A stretch of DNA of 7,147 nucleotides from an uncultured Prevotella sp. (GCA_900553285.1 USCX01000068.1:1-7147), one strand, 5' to 3'; shown: positions 1 to 7,040, numbered from the stretch's first letter. Translations and numbers: made by a program. Notes: generated from the sequence alone by a model not told the origin.

Positions 1-1
1 T

Positions 2-391
2 CCCTACCTCTTCTCGAACTCCGTGGCGCCCGCCATCGTCGGTGCGGCCCTCGAAACGTTCCGCATCCTCAAAGAGAGCCACGACCTGCACGACCGCCTC
101 GTCGAGAACGTCAACTATTTCCGCGACAAGATGATGGCCGCAGGCTTCGACATCAAGCCCACACAGAGCGCCATCTGTGCCGTCATGCTTTACGACGCCA
201 AGCTCTCGCAGGACTTCGCCGCCCGCATGCAGGACGAAGGCATCTTCGTCACCGGCTTCTTCTATCCCGTCGTGCCGAAAGGCGAAGCCCGCATCCGCGT
301 GCAGATTTCAGCCGGCCACAACCGCGAACAGCTCGACCGCTGCATCGCGGCCTTCGTCAAGGTGGGCAAAGAGCTCGGCGTGCTGAAATAA
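2..391 (+). CDS. kbl: 2-amino-3-ketobutyrate CoA ligase (glycine C-acetyltransferase), C-terminal part, 5' end outside window
   Basis: This PLP-dependent enzyme of the alpha-oxoamine synthase family (class II-like aminotransferase fold) acts in the cytoplasm. It cleaves 2-amino-3-oxobutyrate, the product of threonine dehydrogenase, with CoA to give glycine and acetyl-CoA. The reading frame is open from the window edge and begins PYLFSNSVAPAIVGAA, a conserved stretch of Kbl lying shortly after the PLP-binding lysine; that lysine is therefore off the window to the left. Near the C-terminus, ARIRVQISAGHNREQL matches the family segment whose arginine contacts the substrate carboxylate, and the ending AFVKVGKELGVLK is typical of Kbl. 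About 129 of the usual roughly 395 residues are present. A GTG at 23 lies within the conserved motif and is a valine codon, not a start. The stop at 389-391 is followed by a hairpin terminator. Nothing suggests a link to the convergent operon. Family assignment is strong; related acyltransferases such as BioF or serine palmitoyltransferase fit the C-terminal motifs less well. Confidence 0.92.
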   Translation, partial: PYLFSNSVAPAIVGAALETFRILKESHDLHDRLVENVNYFRDKMMAAGFDIKPTQSAICAVMLYDAKLSQDFAARMQDEGIFVTGFFYPVVPKGEARIRVQISAGHNREQLDRCIAAFVKVGKELGVLK

Positions 392-416
392 GCCAACGCC
401 ACCTCCCTTCACGCAT

Positions 417-459
417 CCGGCGCACCGTCCTCAAACGGACGGTGCGCCGGTCGTTTTCT
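417..459 (+). terminator. Rho-independent terminator of kbl
   Basis: A perfect 14-bp stem, CCGGCGCACCGTCC (417-430) against GGACGGTGCGCCGG (437-450), closes a 6-base loop and is followed by TCGTTTTCT. It begins 26 bases after the kbl stop. There is no T-run on the other side, so it should act on rightward transcription only. Confidence 0.88.
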
Positions 460-472
460 ATCGGCGACACAA

Positions 473-520
473 GAGATTCTGCCGGGGCGACAGGATTTTC
501 TATCGCCCCGGCAGGGTTTC
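473..520 (+). other. Second hairpin in the convergent spacer
   Basis: CTGCCGGGGCGA (479-490) and TCGCCCCGGCAG (503-514) form a perfect 12-bp stem with a 12-base loop. Read as + strand RNA, the stem can be extended by six more pairs (473-478 with 515-520), three of them G-U wobbles. The - strand RNA would have mismatches at those wobble positions. No T-run follows on either side. It may be a back-up terminator or an RNA 3'-end protector for read-through from kbl; the role is inferred. Confidence 0.6.
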
Positions 521-600
521 CTGTTCAGTCACCACACACTGCGTGCTATACGAAACACGCTCTCTTAGAAGTACAAACAAACAAGCCCCGACTTCATCAT

Positions 601-638
601 AAAAATTATCCCCGGCGAGAGAGGCCCGCCGGGGATAA
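601..638 (-). terminator. Rho-independent terminator of the SusCD-like operon
   Basis: TTATCCCCGGCG (606-617) and CGCCGGGGATAA (627-638) are perfect 12-bp arms around a 9-base loop. On the - strand the stem is followed by TTTTT (the complement of 601-605). It starts 19 bases beyond the stop codon of the fibronectin-III lipoprotein gene and marks the 3' end of the three-gene operon. Confidence 0.92.
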
Positions 639-657
639 CTATAAAGTGCCCACACAC

Positions 658-1677
658 TTACTGCGCTTGCTGTTGATAACTCTGCACTTGGAAACCGTAG
701 ACCAGCACACCAAGGTCTCCGCTTTCATAAACAGACGTATTACGGATGGCAAAATAGCAAGTCTGTCCGTAGAACTCCGGAGGGATATTGAACGTAGCCT
801 CGGCTGACGGATTACCTCCGGCAGTGAACGCATACTTTCCGATTTCGGTAGCTTCGGCCAGATCGTCGAAGCTGTTGATCGGTGACGAAGAGGCGTAAAC
901 GGTCACGCGGCCCGGCATCCCCATGCCCAAGAGACTGCCGTCAATATCAATAAGACTTATCGAAACAGAAGGCATTGTCTTGCCCGTAATATCCACTGCG
1001 GTTGTAATCACATTGTCGGCGTCATAACCTAAGCTGACCTGCTCCGTCGCAGGGTCAAGCAGATGTTCCAAATCGTATAAGCATGACGAGCCAAGGTAGT
1101 AAACCTGACCGGGGACAAGGCCCAAGCCATCCGGAACAGCAACCCATCCCGTACCGGGCGCCGTATTTACTCCATCCGAAATAAGTCCGAACGTCGAGAA
1201 TCCGGCCAGCGTACTGGGATCAGAGAAGTCGGCGACATACACAGGAGCCAACTCGTATTGTTCCTTACTCGTGGTAAACGTCTTTATGTCACCCAACGCG
1301 ACACCAGACTTCGTGCTGGCATAAGCACGATAGTAGTATGTCGTTCCGGGAGTCAGGCCGCTGACTACTCCCGTGGCTGTGCCTGTCTCGTTCACATTAA
1401 AGACGAAAGTCTGTCCCTCCATGGGATTCAGCGTACTATCGGTGTCGATAATGACGCCCACTTCGTCGATAGCCGCAGTTGTACTGTCTTTTGCAGCAAC
1501 CGTCAAACTGAGAATAGCTGCCGAATTGATGACATCGCTGGAACCGCCGGTCGTCACAGTTGGCAACACCGAGTAATCGATTGTTTGGTTATAATCTGCC
1601 TCTTCCAGTTCCGTACAAGCCGTCAACGACAGGGCGATGACACCGGCAGACAGATAGTTTAGGAATTTTATTTTCAT
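658..1677 (-). CDS. Fibronectin type III lipoprotein with C-terminal anchor/adhesin-like beta domain, third gene of a SusCD-like operon
   Basis: This predicted surface or outer-membrane lipoprotein has 339 residues. Residues 1-20 form a signal peptide ending in the lipobox LTAC, with Cys21 as the lipidated residue. Acidic residues follow (TELEEAD), as is common for surface-exported Bacteroidota lipoproteins. Residues about 35-136 form a fibronectin type III-like domain, with the signature GLTPGTTYYYRAYA (107-120) and the closing strand KTFTT (132-136). Residues about 146-333 look like a beta-sandwich of the choice-of-anchor/cleaved-adhesin kind: it opens VYVADFSDPSTLAGFSTFG and ends in a short strand, VYGFQVQSY. 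No catalytic motif is seen. The gene follows the SusD-like gene by 39 bases and is followed by a terminator, so it is probably co-transcribed. In known Sus-type loci this slot often encodes an accessory ligand-binding lipoprotein (SusE/SusF-like in position), so ligand binding at the cell surface is the likely role. The ligand is unknown, and the C-terminal domain call is the weakest part. Confidence 0.82.
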   Translation of the reverse strand: MKIKFLNYLSAGVIALSLTACTELEEADYNQTIDYSVLPTVTTGGSSDVINSAAILSLTVAAKDSTTAAIDEVGVIIDTDSTLNPMEGQTFVFNVNETGTATGVVSGLTPGTTYYYRAYASTKSGVALGDIKTFTTSKEQYELAPVYVADFSDPSTLAGFSTFGLISDGVNTAPGTGWVAVPDGLGLVPGQVYYLGSSCLYDLEHLLDPATEQVSLGYDADNVITTAVDITGKTMPSVSISLIDIDGSLLGMGMPGRVTVYASSSPINSFDDLAEATEIGKYAFTAGGNPSAEATFNIPPEFYGQTCYFAIRNTSVYESGDLGVLVYGFQVQSYQQQAQ

Positions 1678-1716
1678 GACTGTGAAAGTTTTCGTTACTG
1701 GGAGAACGCCCTTTTG

Positions 1717-3264
1717 TTACATTTCTATGGGGTTTTGAGCCGAAGGTGGAATGCTGTCGTTGTTTTGAATTTCGCTCAAAGGAATTTGGAACGTCCACTG
1801 ACACCAGTTGCCGCCGATCATCGCGCCGCCGTCGGCGGGCACATCGGCACCTTGGTATCCTTCATATTCGTTCGAACCTTCATACGAACGCACAAGGTCT
1901 TGTTTCAGACGGCGGCAGTCCCAATAACCGAAACCTTCGCCCCAGAGTTCAAGACGGCGCTGTGTATAGACGACGTCGGGCGTGATCATGGCCGGGGCAG
2001 TCCACTGCGGATTGCGCTGGGCCATGAATTCAGCCAGCAGGCTGGCGGCACGTCCGTCATTCATGTGAGCATAGGCCTCGGCCTCGGTCAGGTACATCTC
2101 AGCCACACGCATGTAGAGCACATCTTCCATCCATCCGGATACAGCCTTAAACTTGATGTTAGCCAATTCCGGAAGAACCCAGCTGCTGCCACCGCCTTCC
2201 ATGGTCAACGTCTGACTTTGCGGAACATAGAGGTTAAGACGGGCGTCACCCTGCTGGAGGTTATTGTAGAGAGCCTGGTCGATCTTGCGGAACATACCGA
2301 CTTGACCGCCGTAGCCCACCTCGCCCGTGCACATCCATGAAGCAAAGCTGGCAAACATCCTGGTGTTGTCGGCGGTGGTTTCGATACCCCACATCACTTC
2401 TTGGTTCGTTACGTCGTTGTATCCGTAAGTGCCGGCTTGCTCAGGCGTCATGAGCTGATAGCCTTGGCGCGCATCGTGAGCCATTTGGGCTGCATCTTGC
2501 CAGCGGTTCATCACGAGGTAAACGCGAGAGAGCAGACCCTGAGCCACTTGTTTGTCCACTTCGTTGACACTCTCGCGCGTCCAGCCGTCGAGCAGATCGA
2601 TGGCACGGAGCAAGTCCTTCTCGGCGCGGGCATAGACCTTGCGCAGCGGGGCGCGGCTCTGTGTAGCCTCGGCGGCCTCGGCATCGGTCAGCAGGATGGG
2701 CACACCCGGTTCGTCCTCATGGCCGACGTAAGTCTTCTGATATACCTGTGCGAGGTAGGCATAAGAGATACCGCGCAGAGCGAGAGCCTGACCTACACTG
2801 GCTTTCAGGGTGGCGTCGGCGTTGGGATCGTCGAGCTGTTCATCCGTGACCATACTGATAATCGTATTGGCGTCGTTGATGACTGTATAGAAGAAAGTCC
2901 AGAACTGGCGGCTACGGATATACTGTTCGGCCCAATAACTCAATGTGCGGTCCAGTCCGTATTGGTCGTTCTTCGCAAACGAGATATCGTTGCTCATCGC
3001 GTCGCTCAGCATGTTAATGCTGTAAAAACCGATCTCGGTATGTCCCCAGATGTTGTCCAGACCACCTAATGCAGAACAGAAGTTCCAGTCTTGATAGAGG
3101 CCACGGACGTATGGAGTCAATGCCTTATCAGGATTTTTTTCCGTCTCTTCATGTATCTGATCGGAATTGGCATATTGCTTGTCATACTCATTGAGGAAGT
3201 CATCGCCACACGAGGTGAGCGAGGCCGCCGTCAAGAAAGCAAGGGCATATTTAACGAATTTCAT
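1717..3264 (-). CDS. SusD/RagB-family nutrient-binding outer-membrane lipoprotein
   Basis: This is the surface lid and ligand-binding partner of the SusC-like porin encoded just upstream. The protein has 515 residues, normal for the family. The signal peptide ends in the lipobox SLTSC with Cys19 lipidated, followed by GDDFLN, a typical SusD start. Helical TPR-like motifs are visible, for example ALALRGISYAYLAQVY (160-175). The late SusD signatures are present: MRVAEMYLTEAEAY (385-398), QRRLELWGEGFGYWD (435-449), and a C-terminal WTFQIPLSEIQNND (490-503) followed by QNP (510-512). The start ATG lies 21 bases after the porin stop. The spacer is A-rich (TAAGAGAATACGACA before the ATG), with at most a weak Shine-Dalgarno, as is usual in Bacteroidota. 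Known members bind glycans (SusD) or peptides (RagB). Nothing in the sequence decides which applies here, and no degradative enzyme is encoded nearby to hint at the substrate. Confidence 0.96.
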   Translation of the reverse strand: MKFVKYALAFLTAASLTSCGDDFLNEYDKQYANSDQIHEETEKNPDKALTPYVRGLYQDWNFCSALGGLDNIWGHTEIGFYSINMLSDAMSNDISFAKNDQYGLDRTLSYWAEQYIRSRQFWTFFYTVINDANTIISMVTDEQLDDPNADATLKASVGQALALRGISYAYLAQVYQKTYVGHEDEPGVPILLTDAEAAEATQSRAPLRKVYARAEKDLLRAIDLLDGWTRESVNEVDKQVAQGLLSRVYLVMNRWQDAAQMAHDARQGYQLMTPEQAGTYGYNDVTNQEVMWGIETTADNTRMFASFASWMCTGEVGYGGQVGMFRKIDQALYNNLQQGDARLNLYVPQSQTLTMEGGGSSWVLPELANIKFKAVSGWMEDVLYMRVAEMYLTEAEAYAHMNDGRAASLLAEFMAQRNPQWTAPAMITPDVVYTQRRLELWGEGFGYWDCRRLKQDLVRSYEGSNEYEGYQGADVPADGGAMIGGNWCQWTFQIPLSEIQNNDSIPPSAQNPIEM

Positions 3265-3285
3265 TGTCGTATTCTCTTATTTTTG

Positions 3286-6200
3286 TTAGAACTGCAAGTT
3301 AAGACCGAAAGAGATGGTGCGGACTGCGGAGTAGATACTCTGGTTTACGGTACCGGTGATGCTTTGACGAGGATCAAGACCTTTGCGTGCGGAACCGAGG
3401 AAGAGGTTGTCGCCGACAGCAAAGATGCGAATGCCTTGGATGCCATACTGCTTCAACCAGGCTTTGGGCAGCGTGTAGCCCAGCGTGATGTTGCGGATGG
3501 AGAAATAGCTGGCTTTTGTCAGGAAGCGGTCGGAGTTGCCACCGTTCAGGTTCAGATTGTTCAACTCGAGACGAGGCACGTCGGTATAGCGGTTCGTCGG
3601 CGTCCAACGATTAAAGATGTCCGAAGAGTAAGCCGAGCCGAGACCGGCGCTCATCAAGCTGGCATAAGATGCATCGTTCACATAGCCGCCAAACGAGAAG
3701 GCCGTCTGGATGGTGAGGTCGAAGCCAAAGCCTTCGAGCGTGGTTGAAAGACCGCCGTAGAGTTTGGGCAGGGCCGACTTTCCGGTTTCGTAATAAGTAG
3801 CCTGATTGATATCATTCGTCGTCGTAGTACCCGTTACGTTACCTTCTGCATCCACAACGTCTTTCAAATAGAGAGCGTCACCGTTCTCAGGATCGACACC
3901 TACGTAGTGGAAGAGATACCAGTCGTAAAGCGAGCCACCTTCCTTACGCCAGTAAGAGCCGCTTTGGTAGCCATTGGGATCACGACCTTCCTGCAAGCGG
4001 GTCAACTCGTTCTTGTAGTGCGTCAGGTTGAGGTTCAAACGCCACGTGAAGTTCTTGGTGTTCATCAACAGCGCGCCGAGTTCGAGTTCGACACCGGTGT
4101 TGCGCATGGCCATCTCATTGGTGTAATAAAAATCAGGAGAACCTTCAGAGGGAGACAAGGTATGCTGCGTGAGCATGTCGTCGGTGTTCTTGATGAAGAA
4201 CTCGGCAGCGACATCGAGACGGCCGAAGAAACCGGCTTCGACGCCGACGTTGAAGTTCTTGCTCTTCTCCCACGTGATGTTGGGGTTGCCGCGGTAGGAG
4301 AGCGTCAGACCCGGCTGATCGTTCACATTCGCTATGACATATTGGTCGGCATAAAGCACAAGCGGAGCCAGCGTTGTAGGCACGTTGTCGTTACCTTGGG
4401 TACCATAGCTGGCTTTGAGCTTCAATGTATGGAGCCAGTCGACGTCTTTCAGCCAGTTTTCCTCTTTCATACGCCACGTGGCGCCGACTGACCAGAAGTT
4501 ACCCCAGCGATGGTCGGGATGGAAGCGCGAGCTGCCGTCGCGACGGTACGAACCAGATACGTAGTATTTGTCATTGTAGCTGTATTGCAGTTGCCCGAAC
4601 CAGCTTTCCAATGTATACTTGTTGGTATAAGAGTCGAGGCTTATCATCTTCACGGCATTGCTGAACTCAGGCTCGTCACTCAGATAGAACTGTTCCTTCG
4701 TTCCATAGAGATAAGCGCTGCCGTCAGAAAAGCTCTCGTGGCCTGCCATGGCCGAAACGCCGTGTTTGCCAAACGTCTTCGTATAATTAAGTATCTGGTT
4801 GGCATTGACCGTGGAGAAACTGTTGGATTGGATTCGTCCACGCCCGTTCACGTTGGCTGCATCGCCGACGACAGGAGTCTGGAAATCGATTTGACGGAAC
4901 CAGCGACCTTCATAGCTGAAATTCGCGGTGAACGAGAGGCCGTCATAGATGTCAATCTTGGCAAAAGCGCGGGCCGAGAGATTGTCGGTCTTGTGTGAGC
5001 GGATGTCATTCAACAATGAACCGAAGGGGTTGGCGCCTTGCGCGTATTGACGCGAGTGACCGTTGGTGATACCGTAGTCGAAGATAGGCGCACCGTTGGC
5101 ATCGGTGAGGCGATTGCCTGCCGCATCATAATCATAGATCGGATAGATCGGTGCAATGAATTGAGCGAAGCGGAACAAGTTGCTTGCTCCCTCATCTTCG
5201 GCTGAGAGCTCATCGGTATCGATATGGGCGAACGAGGCGTTCACACCGACTTTCAGCCACTTGGTCGCCTGATGTTCGAGATTGACACGGCCGCTCATGC
5301 GCTTGAAGTTGGACGCGTGGATATAAGAACCGTCGTCGAGGTAGTTGAACGACATGTAGTACTTCGTCTTGTCCGTACCGCCGTCGATGCCGACGTTATA
5401 CTCTTGGCGGAAGCCGTTGGTGAAAGGCTCGTCAAGCCAGTCGTCATCATAGAGCAGACTGGCCGAGCGGTCCATCAAGCCCGTGATAGGATTGACAAGC
5501 ATGTTGTCAGCTACGTTGTAGGAGTTGTAGTTACCCAATGCGCTGACGAGGTTCTGTGACGCCATGATGTTGGCTTGCATCATGGAATTACCGTTCGACA
5601 TGTACTGGTTGCGCAGGGATTCCCAAACGAGTTCGTAGTAATCGCCTTCGTTTGTCACCGTGCGGTAGGCAGGCACGCCTCGCTGGTTGAAGCCCCACTT
5701 GGCTTCAAAATTGATATTGGTCTTACCGGCTTTTCCTTGTTTAGTAGTTACAATGATGACGCCGTTGGCACCGCGCGAACCGTAAAGGGCTGCGGCGGCT
5801 GCGTCTTTGAGGACGTTGACGCTCTCAATATCCTTGGAGTTGATGGCGTTCAGAGAGATGGAGGTAGGCACACCGTCGACGACGATGAGCGGGTTCTTCG
5901 AAGCAAGGATCGAACCGATACCGCGTACGTAAATGGCGCCGTCAGAGCCGGGCTGACCAGAACTCTGCGTCACCTGTACGCCTGCCAGCTGGCCTTCCAA
6001 GCCCTTTGATATGTTCGACAACTGCATGGCGGCCAGCTTTTCACCCTTTAGGCTCGACACGGAGCCGGTGAAAGACGATTTTTTGGCCGTTCCGTAGGCC
6101 ACCACAACCGCCTCGTTAAGTTCAGTTTCACTGTAATGCATCACTACCTTCACGTTGCCTGACACACTGACACGCATGGCTTCCATTCCAATGCAGGAAA

Positions 6201-6417
6201 TAGAAAGATGCTTGGCTGACGCTGGCACGTTGGATAGGGAGAATTTACCGTTGTCGTCAGTGACAGTGACAATTTTCGTATCGCTAACCTTCACGCTGGC
6301 ACCCACCACCGGATTGCCATCGGGATCAGTCACGACACCTGTCACCCTGTTCTGCGCCGACGCTACACCCGCGCTCAGCGCAAAGCAGGTCGAAACAAGC
6401 AGTAACTTTTTCTTCAT
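3286..6417 (-). CDS. SusC/RagA-family TonB-dependent outer-membrane transporter
   Basis: This TonB-dependent porin would import the ligand captured by the SusD-like partner across the outer membrane. It has 1043 residues, typical length. Residues 1-21 are a Sec signal peptide with likely cleavage after ASA. Residues about 24-95 are a carboxypeptidase-regulatory-like beta-sandwich (VTGVVTDPDGNPVVGASVKV). The TonB-box/linker region is EAVVVAYGTAKK (102-113). The plug domain covers about 114-230 and contains IYVRGIGS (162-169), PLIVVDGVP (176-184) and the hallmark LYGSRGANGVIIVTTKQGK (211-229). The remainder is the 22-stranded barrel, ending RTISFGLNLQF with a terminal phenylalanine, the usual signal for insertion by the BAM machinery. 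No N-terminal STN signalling domain is present, so direct anti-sigma signalling through this protein is unlikely. It is the first gene of the operon, with an A/T-rich leader before the ATG. Family assignment is very strong; the substrate is undetermined. Confidence 0.97.
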   Translation of the reverse strand: MKKKLLLVSTCFALSAGVASAQNRVTGVVTDPDGNPVVGASVKVSDTKIVTVTDDNGKFSLSNVPASAKHLSISCIGMEAMRVSVSGNVKVVMHYSETELNEAVVVAYGTAKKSSFTGSVSSLKGEKLAAMQLSNISKGLEGQLAGVQVTQSSGQPGSDGAIYVRGIGSILASKNPLIVVDGVPTSISLNAINSKDIESVNVLKDAAAAALYGSRGANGVIIVTTKQGKAGKTNINFEAKWGFNQRGVPAYRTVTNEGDYYELVWESLRNQYMSNGNSMMQANIMASQNLVSALGNYNSYNVADNMLVNPITGLMDRSASLLYDDDWLDEPFTNGFRQEYNVGIDGGTDKTKYYMSFNYLDDGSYIHASNFKRMSGRVNLEHQATKWLKVGVNASFAHIDTDELSAEDEGASNLFRFAQFIAPIYPIYDYDAAGNRLTDANGAPIFDYGITNGHSRQYAQGANPFGSLLNDIRSHKTDNLSARAFAKIDIYDGLSFTANFSYEGRWFRQIDFQTPVVGDAANVNGRGRIQSNSFSTVNANQILNYTKTFGKHGVSAMAGHESFSDGSAYLYGTKEQFYLSDEPEFSNAVKMISLDSYTNKYTLESWFGQLQYSYNDKYYVSGSYRRDGSSRFHPDHRWGNFWSVGATWRMKEENWLKDVDWLHTLKLKASYGTQGNDNVPTTLAPLVLYADQYVIANVNDQPGLTLSYRGNPNITWEKSKNFNVGVEAGFFGRLDVAAEFFIKNTDDMLTQHTLSPSEGSPDFYYTNEMAMRNTGVELELGALLMNTKNFTWRLNLNLTHYKNELTRLQEGRDPNGYQSGSYWRKEGGSLYDWYLFHYVGVDPENGDALYLKDVVDAEGNVTGTTTTNDINQATYYETGKSALPKLYGGLSTTLEGFGFDLTIQTAFSFGGYVNDASYASLMSAGLGSAYSSDIFNRWTPTNRYTDVPRLELNNLNLNGGNSDRFLTKASYFSIRNITLGYTLPKAWLKQYGIQGIRIFAVGDNLFLGSARKGLDPRQSITGTVNQSIYSAVRTISFGLNLQF

Positions 6418-6581
6418 AACTGATTTATTTAATTAAACATATCGTTCGCTTGAGGAAGAGGGGCGCATGGCAGAAACTCCCTGCCGCTGCCCGGAAAACG
6501 ACGGGCGGTGAAAATGTAAGGATATGCATATTCAGCCTCTTTCCGCTGCATAAAAAACACCTGCCCGACACTTAATTTCTG

Positions 6582-6589
6582 CAAAACTA
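6582..6589 (-). promoter_or_regulatory. Putative -7 promoter box of the SusCD-like operon
   Basis: The - strand reads TAGTTTTG, a full match to the Bacteroidota primary-sigma -7 consensus TAnnTTTG. Transcription would start near 6575-6577, giving a leader of roughly 160 bases before the porin ATG at 6417. The -33 position does not carry a clean TTTG; instead it overlaps the palindrome at 6607-6624, which fits an activator-dependent promoter. Confidence 0.55.
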
Positions 6590-6606
6590 GTGATAAATTT
6601 CTAAAC

Positions 6607-6624
6607 CGTAACAGTAGTGTTACG
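6607..6624. promoter_or_regulatory. Perfect palindrome, candidate operator for the SusCD-like operon
   Basis: CGTAACA-GTAG-TGTTACG is a perfect inverted repeat with 7-bp arms and a 4-base spacer. It ends 17 bases upstream of the -7 box TAGTTTTG on the - strand, so its centre falls at about -39 relative to the inferred start. That is a classic place for a dimeric activator such as a CRP/FNR-type protein to touch polymerase, or for a repressor to block the -33 region. The regulator is unknown. Confidence 0.5.
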
Positions 6625-6634
6625 AAAAAGGTTT

Positions 6635-6642
6635 CAAATTTA
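6635..6642 (-). promoter_or_regulatory. Alternative -7 box upstream of the operator
   Basis: The - strand reads TAAATTTG, again matching TAnnTTTG. A promoter here would start transcription near 6629 and run through the palindrome at 6607-6624, so a protein bound there could act as a roadblock or repressor. No TTTG lies at the expected -33 spacing, and the surrounding A/T-richness makes a chance match plausible. Confidence 0.3.
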
Positions 6643-6708
6643 ACATTTCAGCCCGTTCTTTCTCTCTGTCAGCCTGCAAGACCAATTTTGAAACGGGGGG
6701 GGTAAACG

Positions 6709-6795
6709 TGACACTTTGATATTTCCGCACCCGTCAGCCTTACAAATTATCAAAACCGAGACCCGCGTACGAAGGCCGCTTCTGACAAAGTGTCA
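6709..6795. repeat. Pair of inverted TGACA-type sites 74 bases apart
   Basis: TGACACTTTG at 6709-6718 is repeated in inverted orientation as CAAAGTGTCA at 6786-6795, a perfect 10-bp match. The right site is itself a palindrome, TGACA-AAG-TGTCA (6783-6795). The left site is the related TGACA-CTT-TGATA (6709-6721). The centres are 74 bases apart, near seven helical turns. Two binding sites for one dimeric regulator are a reasonable reading, but the function is inferred. Confidence 0.4.
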
Positions 6796-6967
6796 AACCC
6801 TCCATCGCCCTTTCCCCGCCGGTCAGAAAAATCAGGGCGGAGGGATATTTTTTTCATCTTCCGCCCCGGATATGCAAAACGCCCCTGTCCGCCCGCGGTT
6901 CCCCTATATATAAAATAGGTGCAGGCCGCCCCTTCCCCGTCCCGCCGTCCCGACCGCAACCGGCGCA

Positions 6968-7030
6968 GCGACAGAAAGGACAGGCACGACGACAGAAAAA
7001 ACAAACGCAGCGACAGAAACCGCCACCACG
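6968..7030. repeat. Three copies of a CGACAGAAA motif in exact 21-base register
   Basis: The motif (G/A)CGACAGAAA occurs at 6968-6977, 6989-6998 and 7010-7019, each 21 bases after the last. The outer two share the longer form CGCAGCGACAGAAA (6964-6977 and 7006-7019), exactly 42 bases apart. The array lies inside a run with no T on the + strand (6949-7037). Spacing of two DNA turns would put all copies on one helix face. The array ends just upstream of the rightward promoter-like element at 7051. Confidence 0.6.
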
Positions 7031-7040
7031 GAGCGGCTCC

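Noticed and set aside
442..807. 121-residue open frame on + strand across the convergent spacer
   Set aside because: It runs through two hairpins and into the 3' end of the lipoprotein gene antisense, has no recognisable domain, and its start lies within the kbl terminator.
1714..6009. Several long open frames on the + strand, for example 1714-2340, 2401-3069, 3091-3747, 5575-6009
   Set aside because: All are antisense shadows of the SusD-like and SusC-like genes, whose own frames carry clear family motifs over their full lengths.
6522..6531. ATATGCATAT perfect palindrome in the porin leader
   Set aside because: A 10-bp self-complementary A/T-rich string without spacer is common by chance and has no matching partner site in the window.
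6835..6866. Inverted repeat GGGCGGA / TCCGCCC considered as a terminator
   Set aside because: The T-run lies in the 18-base loop rather than after the stem, and no gene ends just before it on either strand.
6903..6919. CCTAT / ATAGG repeat around a TATATATAAAA string, considered as a promoter
   Set aside because: It resembles a sigma-70 -10 box of other phyla but not the Bacteroidota TAnnTTTG box, and it lacks a partner element at the right spacing.
6716..7004. Other short open frames in the right intergenic region (6716-6913 + and 6750-7004 -)
   Set aside because: Composition and residue use are irregular, no domain or signal is visible, and they cover palindromes and homopolymers typical of regulatory DNA.
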